Shown piece by piece: positions 49,283-57,532 of a stretch of 58,802 nt of DNA. Origin of the DNA: Clostridiales bacterium (GTDB lineage: Bacteria; Bacillota; Clostridia; Christensenellales; Aristaeellaceae); the NCBI GenBank assembly GCA_012523405.1, contig JAAYIN010000077.1, forward strand, positions 1 to 58,802, given 5' to 3'. The number at the start of each line of letters is the position of its first letter. Within the stretch, counting starts at the first letter, position 1. The notes beneath the pieces were generated by a model, which was given only the letters and a program-made list of their open reading frames with translations, was not told where the DNA came from and did no database searches. A program made the translations under genes and the position numbers.

Positions 49283-49365
49283 TAACCCAGCTCCTCTTTC
49301 AGGCGCGACGGCGATCGGGGCAGGGTGATTGCCCATCTATCACAATCACGCATCTATTTATATTC

Positions 49366-49395
49366 AGTATAGGAGGTGGCTTAGCAAAAAGTAAA
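49366..49395 (-). promoter_or_regulatory. Probable promoter of the ylbE-fdrA operon
   Basis: TTTACT (49395-49390), an 18-bp spacer and TATACT (49371-49366) lie on the minus strand, 84 bp before the ylbE start. It may need activation by the AraC-type regulator encoded upstream. Confidence 0.5.
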
Positions 49396-49445
49396 CTCTC
49401 AGTTTTTGAGCTATGCTATGAAATTTGCAAAAATAGGCGAACAGA

Positions 49446-49481
49446 CAAAAAAGCATCATCAGTTTTTGCACTGATGATGCT
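49446..49481 (-). terminator. Terminator of the AraC-type regulator gene
   Basis: AGCATCATCAGT (49452-49463) pairs perfectly with ACTGATGATGCT (49470-49481). On the minus strand it is followed by TTTTTTG, 74 bp past the regulator stop. Confidence 0.85.
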
Positions 49482-49554
49482 AAAAAGTCCGATTTGACAG
49501 CGAAAATTGATGTAATGGGAGATTTTTACTGCAAATATGCCATATGAAGCCGCA

Positions 49555-51888
49555 TTATGTGCTGTGAATGGTTCGGTACTCGCTGGGGAGGATTCCCTCG
49601 TAGCGGCGGAAGCAGCGGGACATGGTCAGGCAGCTGATATAGCCCACCTGCGCCGCGATATCCTTGATCGTCATGCGGGGATCGTCCAAAAGGCGTTTGG
49701 CATCGTTGATGCGCAGCTTATGAATATAGTCAAGCAGACCAATACCATACGTGTGTTTGAACTGCCTTGAGATGTAGGAGATGCTGATATTGTACTCGGA
49801 CGCGATGTTGCCAATGCTGATATCGGGGGATTTGTAGTTCTTTTGCACGTATGCGAGCACGTCGTCAATGACGGTTGTGGTGGGCGTTGCGGCCTGCGCG
49901 GACATCGTCTCGATCAGGTCGAAGGTCTTGCGGGCGGTCTCCTTGAAGCTGCGGATGCTGCGCACCGAGTCCAGCGCTTCCAAATTCACCAAGAATTCAT
50001 GCGCAAACTGCGGATCGTTGATGATTCGATTGCTGCTGATGGCATGGGTGATGAGCCCCGATATGGATTTCATTTGCAGCTGGAAGCTGGACAGGTTTTG
50101 GCTGCATCCGTCCTTCACCGTATCCACAAGCTCCACGAGCGTGCGGTATGCCGCCTTGTAGTCCTCGATCAGCATTTGGTTGGTAAAGCTGGTTTTGAGC
50201 TGAATTTGCTTTTCATAGTGCAGGTCGCTATGGGGAAGCCCTGAGAGGTTCTCATAGTACAGGCAGCTATTGCTTCTGCCCGTCATCTGCGCATATTCCA
50301 AGCAGACCTTTGCGTCATGATAGGACTCGGACAGACCGCTTAGATCATCCTGCACCGAGCCGACTGAAAACGTGACCACCACGGTGAGCGAATTGCTGAT
50401 AAAATCAAAAGCTTCCTTTATACAGTTCTTTAGCGCAGGCTCGCGCAGCTCCTGCGCATGGGCATTGATGATGCACACAAAGCTTCTGGAGTTAACGGCG
50501 AACGTGCTTCTGTATTTGGGGCTGAGGCAGGACTTGAGCGTGGTCATGATCAGGTTATTGGCCGTTTGCTCCACGCGGTCGCTGTCCCTGTCATCCACCG
50601 TAAGTTCATTGCGGTCGAAATTCTCGCACGATACCAGCACCACCGCAAAGCCGCCCTCCAAGAACGGAATCCCATAGTCCTTGCAGGTTTGATACAGACC
50701 CGCCTCGCTCGCGCCCCGCTCGTTGAGAATCTTCAATATGACGTGGGAGCGGATTTCGTATTGCTTGGTGATCAGCTCAAAATTGCTGTCCTCCAAGCGG
50801 CTGACCATTTGGTTGATGTTTTCCTCGATCAGCTTATACTCGTTGGTCGGTTTATGTACCTTTGGGTCTGTGGTTTGGATGAGCTGTTTGCATATTTGCT
50901 CAATGGGGGCATACTGGCGCTTTGCGAGCAGCACCGCCAGCAATACGCTGAGCCCTACGCTGATGAAAAGGCAGCCCCAAAGCAAAATGCGCTGGGGGGT
51001 ATACAGGTCATTGAGTGCAGCCTTTGGGGTGAATGACATGTAGGAGAAGCCGTCCACATACCCAGAGGGCGTGGCTGCTACCATATAGCCGTCCGTCTCC
51101 CATGTCCCCGCCTTGCCTAGCTGGCTTACCATCGATTCCTGCTTCATCGGTATTTCTTCAACGCCAAAAAAGACCTCACCCGTTGCCTCATCCACCAAGG
51201 CAATTTCTGTTTCATTCATAAAACGAACCGTTGTGAGCAGTTCGGCGAAGTTTTTTTCATTCAGCGATATGCTGATGATTACGTTTTGACTATGATCTAG
51301 CTGAGGATAGTAGCGGCAAAAGATCATCAGATGATTTTCCCCGCTCTCATCTTGGCGTACATAATAATGATAGTTTCCTTCATGATGGAGCATGTCCTCC
51401 CATGCGTCATACCCAAAACCAAAGAGCGTTTGTCCTGCATCGGCGAAGCTGCCCTCACGGTACAAACCAAGGTCTGATATCACCATATCCTGATCGGGAT
51501 AGTATAAACAGATCGTTTCAATCAAATCATTCATGGCGAGTTGGGACATGATTTTTTTCTGTGCATGCCAGCATTGAAGCAAAAACGCGGAGGATTGCAC
51601 GTCTTTTTGCCCGCAGATGGTCATGACATCACTATCCATAAACAACCCGAGCGTCGTTTTTTGGATATGCTGCAAATTACTGTCTCCAAATTGAGCCGCT
51701 CTTCCGCCCAGATTGTCAATATCTTCCATGACATTGTCATCAAGCTTCCCAGAGAGAAAAACAGAGGCTGAAATCGTCACCGTAGCAAGGATTAAAAAGG
51801 CCAATAAATAGGTAAGGATGATGGATGCAAAAACCGACTTCTTCTCCTGCGCACCCTGCTGTTGTTCAATTTTCAATGCTTTGATCAT
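49555..51888 (-). CDS. Membrane-anchored AraC-type regulator
   Basis: The 777-residue protein is a one-component membrane regulator of the type encoded beside LplABC-like importers. It has a TM helix near residues 22-46 (IILTYLLAFLILATVTISAS), a Cache-like extracellular sensor (about 50-290), a second TM helix (ILLWGCLFISVGLSVLLAVL, about 300-322), a HAMP/coiled segment and a central domain. The C-terminal AraC DNA-binding domain (about 670-775) carries ISYISRQFKHTYGIGLLDYI and DIAAQVGYISCLTMSRCFRR as its two helix-turn-helices. It lies between the two arms of cluster B and probably activates both. A TATAAT/TTGTGA promoter lies at 51918-51945. Confidence 0.9.
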   Translation of the reverse strand: MIKALKIEQQQGAQEKKSVFASIILTYLLAFLILATVTISASVFLSGKLDDNVMEDIDNLGGRAAQFGDSNLQHIQKTTLGLFMDSDVMTICGQKDVQSSAFLLQCWHAQKKIMSQLAMNDLIETICLYYPDQDMVISDLGLYREGSFADAGQTLFGFGYDAWEDMLHHEGNYHYYVRQDESGENHLMIFCRYYPQLDHSQNVIISISLNEKNFAELLTTVRFMNETEIALVDEATGEVFFGVEEIPMKQESMVSQLGKAGTWETDGYMVAATPSGYVDGFSYMSFTPKAALNDLYTPQRILLWGCLFISVGLSVLLAVLLAKRQYAPIEQICKQLIQTTDPKVHKPTNEYKLIEENINQMVSRLEDSNFELITKQYEIRSHVILKILNERGASEAGLYQTCKDYGIPFLEGGFAVVLVSCENFDRNELTVDDRDSDRVEQTANNLIMTTLKSCLSPKYRSTFAVNSRSFVCIINAHAQELREPALKNCIKEAFDFISNSLTVVVTFSVGSVQDDLSGLSESYHDAKVCLEYAQMTGRSNSCLYYENLSGLPHSDLHYEKQIQLKTSFTNQMLIEDYKAAYRTLVELVDTVKDGCSQNLSSFQLQMKSISGLITHAISSNRIINDPQFAHEFLVNLEALDSVRSIRSFKETARKTFDLIETMSAQAATPTTTVIDDVLAYVQKNYKSPDISIGNIASEYNISISYISRQFKHTYGIGLLDYIHKLRINDAKRLLDDPRMTIKDIAAQVGYISCLTMSRCFRRYEGILPSEYRTIHST

Positions 51889-51917
51889 GTCGTATCCCTC
51901 CCATGATTCCTAAGATC

Positions 51918-51945
51918 ATTATACATCAAAGGCGAAAAATCACAA
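51918..51945 (-). promoter_or_regulatory. Promoter of the AraC-type regulator gene
   Basis: TTGTGA (51945-51940), a 16-bp spacer and TATAAT (51923-51918) lie on the minus strand, about 30 bp before the start. Confidence 0.6.
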
Positions 51946-51974
51946 GATGCACGCCTTACCCAAAACTAGGTAAC

Positions 51975-52041
51975 AGTGCAAAAACCGACGCTTCCACCAC
52001 GCTATCAGATGCACAAAACGGTCACCAGACGACGATATAAT
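51975..52041 (+). promoter_or_regulatory. Putative activated promoter of the plus arm of cluster B
   Basis: A consensus TATAAT (52036-52041) has no recognisable -35. Upstream lie two imperfect copies of a GTGCAAAAACCGACG-type sequence (about 51976-51990 and 52010-52024: TGCACAAAACGG), spaced about 34 bp. They are candidate binding sites for the AraC-type regulator. A poor -35 with direct repeats fits an activator-dependent promoter. Confidence 0.45.
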
Positions 52042-52145
52042 ACAAAAACTGATAGCACGAAAAATTGAGCTCTTTACAATTTCACCTCATTTCCTCTATC
52101 ATAAATTTAAATAACAGGCAAATGGTCACATCGCGAGTGAACCAT

Positions 52146-53162
52146 ATGCCAAGAGACAAAAAAATTCAAATTGGATGTGACTTGACCATGAAGGGAACTG
52201 TGGAATTGGCACCTCGCTACAACTTGAGAGGATCGCTGACATTTGCGGAAAAGCTCAGGAATCACTTTCGCCGTTATAAACTGCTGCATCTGATGGCGCT
52301 GCCATGCGTGATATGGCTAATCGTATTTAAGTATGCGCCTATGACGGGTTTGATCATGGCATTTAAGAACTATCGCGGCGCAGCGCAGGGATTTGCAGGT
52401 ATTTTTTCTGCCAAGTGGATCGGTTTGAAGAACTTCGAAACCTTCTTTAACTCCATCTACTTTGGAAGGCTGCTATCAAATACGCTGCTGATTAGTTTTC
52501 TTCGTTTGATCTTCGCCTTCCCCATTTCCATTATCTTTGCATTATTGCTCAACGAACTCGCTAACCCCCACTTCAAGAAGATCGTGCAAACCGTTTCCTA
52601 TATGCCCCACTTCCTATCCTGGGTCGTCATCGCAACCCTTGCCAAGACGCTCCTATCAACGGACGGCGGCGTCATCAACCAGCTCATCACCGCATTTGGC
52701 GGAAAGCCGATCTACTTTATGGCTGATGAAAAATGGTTTAGGTGGGTGCTGGTCATCACGGGCATATGGCAAAGCATGGGCTGGAGCAGCATCGTATACA
52801 TCGCTGCCATCAGCGGCTTGCCCCAAGAGCAGTACGAATCGGCAACGCTGGATGGTGCCAACAAGCTTCAGCAAATTTGGCATATCACATTGCCCGGCAT
52901 CAAGAGCATTATCGCCATCATGCTGATCATGCAGGTCGGCAGGGCGATGACGGATAATTTCGAACAGGTCTTTAACATGTACAGCCCTGCCGTATACAAG
53001 GTGGGCGACATCTTTGACACCTATGTCTACCGCGCAGGTATCACCGATGCGAACTTCTCCTACTCCACGGCCGTCGGGCTATTCAAGTCCGTGTGTTCCC
53101 TGATATTGGTATTGACTACAAACAAGATAACAAATAAGCTCGATGCGGGCGGATTATGGTAA
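52146..53162 (+). CDS. ABC transporter permease, LplB-type
   Basis: The membrane protein has six TM helices. The first runs through LMALPCVIWLIVFKYAPMTG, typical of LplB/YtcP-group permeases, followed by LIMAFKNYRGAAQG. The EAA loop is QYESATLDGANKLQQIWHIT LPGIKSII. The C-terminus DTYVYRAGITDANFSYSTAV GLFKSVCS is the family's end. The start is uncertain: ATG 52146, ATG 52188 and an ATG at 52065 are in frame and none has a strong ribosome site. It is followed immediately by the LplC-type gene. Confidence 0.9.
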   Translation: MPRDKKIQIGCDLTMKGTVELAPRYNLRGSLTFAEKLRNHFRRYKLLHLMALPCVIWLIVFKYAPMTGLIMAFKNYRGAAQGFAGIFSAKWIGLKNFETFFNSIYFGRLLSNTLLISFLRLIFAFPISIIFALLLNELANPHFKKIVQTVSYMPHFLSWVVIATLAKTLLSTDGGVINQLITAFGGKPIYFMADEKWFRWVLVITGIWQSMGWSSIVYIAAISGLPQEQYESATLDGANKLQQIWHITLPGIKSIIAIMLIMQVGRAMTDNFEQVFNMYSPAVYKVGDIFDTYVYRAGITDANFSYSTAVGLFKSVCSLILVLTTNKITNKLDAGGLW

Positions 53163-53176
53163 AGGAGGGCAAGACA

Positions 53177-54085
53177 ATGACAGCAATGGCTTCTCGCAGG
53201 AAGATATCGCTTAAGCGCACTCGCGGCGATAAGGTTTTCAACGTGATCAACATCCTACTCATGCTCCTGATTTGCTTCTTATTTCTATACCCCATCCTCT
53301 ACGTGGTAAGCCGCTCTGTGATGACCGATGCTGAGCGCGTAGCGCGCCCGCTGGCGATGCTGCCGCGGACGATTGATTGGGCTGGATACAAGATGGTATT
53401 TGCGCCTAACTCCAACATCGTCGTCACCTACTGGACCACCATCAAGCGTACATTAGTCGGCACCAGCTGCAACCTCGTCATGAGCACGCTCATGGCCTAC
53501 GTCCTCGCCAAGCGCGATTATCCGCCAAGGCTGCTGCTCACCGCGCTCCTCGTGTTCACCATGTGGTTTGACGCGGGACTCATTCCAAACTTCCTGATGA
53601 TGCAGTCCCTTGGGCTCAGCAACAACTTCTGGGTCTATATACTGCCTGCCGCCATCAGTCCATGGAACTGCATTATCTTGCGGAACTTCATCATGGCACT
53701 GCCTGCGGAGCTGGAAGAATCCGCTAAGATTGACGGCGCGAACGAAGGCAGACTGCTCATATCCATCGTGCTGCCTCTATGCAAAGCATCGCTGGCAACC
53801 GTTGGTCTATTCTACGCAGTAGGTCATTGGAACTCTTGGTTTGACTCGATGCTCTACATGACCGACCGCCACGATTGGTGCCTGCAATACGTGCTGCGCC
53901 AGATCATTTCCAGCGCTAACATGAGCGACCTGATGGAGCAGAGCGCAGACGCAACCGTCAACCCGCCCACCGAAATGGTGCGCATGGCGTGCACAGTCGC
54001 CGCTACCGTCCCCATCCTCTGCGTCTACCCCTTTCTGCAAAAATACTTCGTCAAGGGCGTATTGGTCGGCTCTGTCAAGGGCTGA
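53177..54085 (+). CDS. ABC transporter permease, LplC-type
   Basis: A six-TM permease of the LplC/YtcP group: VINILLMLLICFLFLYPILY, RTIDWAGYKMVFAPNSNIVV, DAGLIPNFLMMQSLGLSNNF and the EAA loop ELEESAKIDGANEGRLLISI VLPLCKASL. The conserved GHWNSWFDSMLYM and the end YFVKGVLVGSVKG also match. Start at ATG 53177, because AAAGGAGG lies 9 bp upstream; the longer frame to 53156 overlaps the LplB gene. It works with the LplB-type permease and the binding protein that follows. No ATPase is encoded. Confidence 0.92.
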   Translation: MTAMASRRKISLKRTRGDKVFNVINILLMLLICFLFLYPILYVVSRSVMTDAERVARPLAMLPRTIDWAGYKMVFAPNSNIVVTYWTTIKRTLVGTSCNLVMSTLMAYVLAKRDYPPRLLLTALLVFTMWFDAGLIPNFLMMQSLGLSNNFWVYILPAAISPWNCIILRNFIMALPAELEESAKIDGANEGRLLISIVLPLCKASLATVGLFYAVGHWNSWFDSMLYMTDRHDWCLQYVLRQIISSANMSDLMEQSADATVNPPTEMVRMACTVAATVPILCVYPFLQKYFVKGVLVGSVKG

Positions 54086-54134
54086 CAACCATGTATCTTA
54101 TCGCAATGCGATAAAAATAGAGAGGAGATTCATC

Positions 54135-55733
54135 ATGAAAAAGGTACTGTCCATTCTACTGGTATTGTCCCTGCTGGTTTCTCTGCCCCTCCTAACCGCG
54201 GTCGCCGCCGAGGAGCCCATCCCACTGTTCGGCACAGGCTCAAGCCCCGAGGACCCGTTGTTTGATCCCGCACTAGGCCTCACGCTCACAGTTTACACCA
54301 CCAACGGCTGGGGCGAGGATAGCAAGCCCGACAACACATTGGTCAAGGAATATATCGAAGCTCACACAGGTCTCACGCTGAACTTCGTCTATACCGCCAT
54401 AGATAACTTCGTGGAAAAAATGAACCTCGTATTCGTCTCGGGCGAGGCCTATGATGTCGTCTCGGACGGCAGTGGCTTGATCGTGGCAACCCGTCCTCTC
54501 CAGTCCCTATATGATGACGGCCTGATCATTGACCTGACCCCCTATATGGACACCTATGGCAAGAACGTCACAAAGTACTTGGGCGAAGGCTATGACTACA
54601 CCAGAGGTACAAATGGTGAGCTCCTGTCCATCGCAAAGCGCGTATCAAACAACCGCGGCAACACGCCCACCATCCGCGCTGACTGGGTCGAGCAGGCAGG
54701 TTTATCCGGACTGCCTACCACCATCAAAGAGCTAGAAACTTACTTTGAGTACGTCAAGAACAACGACTGCAACGGCAACGGTGACGCTACTGACGAAATC
54801 CCCTATCTGCCATCCAACTGGCTCAACCTAGGCAACTGCATGGAAGGTATCTTCCTAGGCAAGGACGGCATTGGTAAAAACTACTTGGGCGAGGATGGCA
54901 ATGTATACCGCGACATCAACCACCCCCTCTACATGTCCTTCCTTGATACCCTACGCTCTTGGTATGAGAAGGGCTATCTATACCCTGAATTCTTCACCGT
55001 CACCAGTTCACAGGTGAACGATCTGGTCTCAGCTGACCGCGCTGGTCTGCTCAACCAATGGTACTCCGGACAAGTTCGTCCCTTCCAAGCGGTGGAAGAA
55101 GCAGATACTACCAAGCATTATGAATTGCTGCCCAATATCGAGTCCCCCAACGAAGGCGTACAGACCACATACAGCGAAGGCACGCCTTACCAGCCAAGCG
55201 TTTTGGTATCCACCACCAGCGAGCACCCCGAAGTGGGCATTGCTTACTTTGACTGGATGCTTTCCGATCCTACCATCAACGCCAGCATTTGGAACGGCAT
55301 TGAAGGCTTGCACTGGGAATGGTTTGACGAGGAAGAGCTTACCTTCACCACATTACCCGGCGGCGAAGAGCGCTATTTCAAAGGCTTCCAGGCTGTGTGC
55401 CAATGGGATGCCAAGGATCAATTCATCTATGCAAACCCCGCTGACTATATCTCCATTAAGTATGATCATTACCTCAACATCCTCAACAGCGGCGAAACCG
55501 ATTACTACGAAGCATTCGACCTGAAGGTTCCGTATGTGAAGGTTGGCACCGATCTTGAGTTCATGAGCAATGACGCTGAAACCCTGCTTGAAGAAAGCAT
55601 CATCAGCTACATCATCGGCACCATTGACCGCGACGCCATGACCTCCGCCGTCACCGAATACAACGCTATCTACGGCGATGTCTACTCCAAGGTCTATACC
55701 GAGCAGTACAACACCTGGCTCGCAAATCGTTAA
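54135..55733 (+). CDS. Extracellular solute-binding protein, LplA-type
   Basis: The 532-residue binding protein has a Sec signal peptide (VLSILLVLSLLVSLPLLTAV, cleavage near AVAAEE) and the LplA-group pattern LTLTVYTTNGWGEDSKPDNT, RGNTPTIRADWVEQAGLSGL PTTIKEL, a D-rich Ca-like segment (NDCNGNGDATDEIPYLPSNW), and GTIDRDAMTSAVTEYN. No cysteine follows the signal peptide, so it is not a lipoprotein by sequence, although most Gram-positive binding proteins are. Substrates of this group are complex glycans or oligosaccharides such as uronides. It belongs to the cluster B importer. Confidence 0.9.
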   Translation: MKKVLSILLVLSLLVSLPLLTAVAAEEPIPLFGTGSSPEDPLFDPALGLTLTVYTTNGWGEDSKPDNTLVKEYIEAHTGLTLNFVYTAIDNFVEKMNLVFVSGEAYDVVSDGSGLIVATRPLQSLYDDGLIIDLTPYMDTYGKNVTKYLGEGYDYTRGTNGELLSIAKRVSNNRGNTPTIRADWVEQAGLSGLPTTIKELETYFEYVKNNDCNGNGDATDEIPYLPSNWLNLGNCMEGIFLGKDGIGKNYLGEDGNVYRDINHPLYMSFLDTLRSWYEKGYLYPEFFTVTSSQVNDLVSADRAGLLNQWYSGQVRPFQAVEEADTTKHYELLPNIESPNEGVQTTYSEGTPYQPSVLVSTTSEHPEVGIAYFDWMLSDPTINASIWNGIEGLHWEWFDEEELTFTTLPGGEERYFKGFQAVCQWDAKDQFIYANPADYISIKYDHYLNILNSGETDYYEAFDLKVPYVKVGTDLEFMSNDAETLLEESIISYIIGTIDRDAMTSAVTEYNAIYGDVYSKVYTEQYNTWLANR

Positions 55734-55759
55734 CTACAAACAATTGGGGAGGTTACAAC

Positions 55760-56410
55760 GTGTTTGAATGGACTATTTTGACCGTTGGGCATCTCTCCCG
55801 CAATAAGTTCTGGGGGGAAGACGAAGAGACCGCGTATCGTCTTCCTCTGGCAACTTGCATCTTACTTCGCGGCGAAGGCGAGACGATCATTATCGATCCC
55901 TCCCTTCCCGCCAAGGAGATGGCGGAAGCCCTGCTCAATAACAGCGGACTCCATTTGGAGGACGTTACGCGCGTGTACAGCACGCATTTTCACTATGATC
56001 ACCATGTGGATCTGGATTCATTTCCCAATGCACGCAAGTTTATGCCCAAGATCGATGTCGATTATCTCAAGTCCCACAGGGATGAAGTGATGGGCATGTG
56101 GACCATGCTGAGGTCTGAAAACGTTGATGTGCTTGAATATGCCGAGGATCACCTCGTAAGCGGCATGTCCATGGTGCCCATGCCCGGACATACGGCGGGT
56201 ATCTCTGCCTATGTATTTGATACCCCCGAGGGCAAAGCCATGGCGACAGGCGATGCCGTGATGACCAGAGAGTTTTATCAGCACAACGAATCGTATTTCT
56301 ATTGCTGGAATATGCAGCAAGCGATCGACAGCATTCATCATATCAAGGGCATGGCTGATTTGATCATCCCCGGTCACGGACAGCCCTTCCTTGAAAAGAC
56401 ATATGCTTGA
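55760..56410 (+). CDS. Metallo-beta-lactamase-fold hydrolase (lactonase-like)
   Basis: The 216-residue protein has the metallo-beta-lactamase signature STHFHYDHHVDL (HxHxDH), MPGHTAGISAY, the bridging Asp in MATGDAVMT and the last His in IPGHGQPF. It resembles the N-acyl-homoserine-lactonase-like subgroup, which includes lactonases and general hydrolases. It starts with GTG (55760), with GGGGAGG 7 bp upstream. Position between the binding protein and the reductase suggests opening of a sugar lactone or removal of an ester in the catabolic route. Substrate inferred only. Confidence 0.82.
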   Translation: MFEWTILTVGHLSRNKFWGEDEETAYRLPLATCILLRGEGETIIIDPSLPAKEMAEALLNNSGLHLEDVTRVYSTHFHYDHHVDLDSFPNARKFMPKIDVDYLKSHRDEVMGMWTMLRSENVDVLEYAEDHLVSGMSMVPMPGHTAGISAYVFDTPEGKAMATGDAVMTREFYQHNESYFYCWNMQQAIDSIHHIKGMADLIIPGHGQPFLEKTYA

Positions 56411-56452
56411 TCACCACTGTCACAATTTTGCTGCTTGAAAGGATGGCGTAAC

Positions 56453-57337
56453 ATGAAGATCGGAATGATCGGTTTAGGAATTATGGGAAAGCCCATGGCA
56501 AAGAATCTACTAAAGGCTGGCTATGAGCTGACCGTTTTTGATTTAAATGCCGAAACAGTAGCGGAGGTTGTCGCTTGCGGCGCGAAATCAGCACCCAGCG
56601 GTATCGCGGCCGCCGCAGGCGCAGAGCTGGTACTGACCATGCTGCCCAATAGTCCCCATGTGAAAAGCGTTATGCTCGGTGATGAAGGCGTCGGGCAGGC
56701 GATGGACAAGGGCGCTACATTCATCGACATGTCCTCCATTAATCCCATGGCGAGTCGCGAGATAGCGGCAGAGCTGGAAAAGCTTGGCGTTGAGATGCTG
56801 GATGCACCCGTTAGCGGCGGCGAACCCAAGGCGATTGATGGCACGCTCTCCTTTATGGTCGGCGGCAAGCAAGAGGTTTTTGATCGATATCACGAGGTGC
56901 TTTGCACCATGGGCAGCTCGGTTGTGCTATGCGGCGATATCGGCGCGGGCAATGTCACCAAGCTATGCAACCAGATCGTTGTAGCGGTCAATATCGCAGC
57001 GGTCAGCGAGGCGCTGATGCTGGGACAAAAGGCAGGCGTAAAGCCCGACGCGATTTATCAAGCCATTCGCGGCGGCTTGGCAGGCTCGACCGTCATGGAT
57101 GCCAAAGCGCCTATGATGATGGATCGCAATTTTAAGCCCGGCTTTCGCATTGACCTGCACATCAAGGACCTAAACAATGTGCTGGATACAGCCAAAGCCG
57201 TGGACAGCCCCATGCTGCTGACCAACCAAGTGATGGAAATGATGAAGGTACTCCACAGCGACGGCAAGGGTATCTATGACCACAGCGCCATCTGTCAGTT
57301 CTACGAGAAGCTCACCAACATGGACATCCAGCGCTGA
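56453..57337 (+). CDS. 2-hydroxy-3-oxopropionate (tartronate semialdehyde) reductase-type dehydrogenase
   Basis: The 294-residue protein belongs to the 3-hydroxyacid dehydrogenase (GarR/GlxR/MmsB) family. It has a Rossmann loop GMIGLGIMGKPMAKNLLKAG, substrate-binding DAPVSGGEPKAIDGTLSFMV GG, the catalytic Lys in GNVTKLCNQIV and LHIKDLNNVLDTAKA. GarR-type reductases convert tartronate semialdehyde to D-glycerate with NADH. The glycerate kinase in the same cluster supports this over hydroxyisobutyrate dehydrogenase. Start ATG 56453, with GAAAGGATGG upstream. Confidence 0.87.
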   Translation: MKIGMIGLGIMGKPMAKNLLKAGYELTVFDLNAETVAEVVACGAKSAPSGIAAAAGAELVLTMLPNSPHVKSVMLGDEGVGQAMDKGATFIDMSSINPMASREIAAELEKLGVEMLDAPVSGGEPKAIDGTLSFMVGGKQEVFDRYHEVLCTMGSSVVLCGDIGAGNVTKLCNQIVVAVNIAAVSEALMLGQKAGVKPDAIYQAIRGGLAGSTVMDAKAPMMMDRNFKPGFRIDLHIKDLNNVLDTAKAVDSPMLLTNQVMEMMKVLHSDGKGIYDHSAICQFYEKLTNMDIQR

Positions 57338-57369
57338 CAGCCGCAAGGCGCTACTCAATCAGCTCATGC

Positions 57370-57408
57370 AAAGCAGGAATCGCCATACGCGATTCCTGCT
57401 TTTTTTGC
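57370..57408 (+). terminator. Terminator of the cluster B plus arm
   Basis: AAAGCAGGAATCGC (57370-57383) pairs perfectly with GCGATTCCTGCTTT (57389-57402), followed by a T run. Confidence 0.93.
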
Positions 57409-57532
57409 CTATAACTGGATAGCTGGGCAGGGGCGGGGAATAAATCCAGGGCTTCATTCGTTTCTATCAGTGAACGAAATCGAGCCTTATCTTGCGCTCG
57501 ATACCTTTTGCTTGAGAAAAGAAGGGTGTTTT

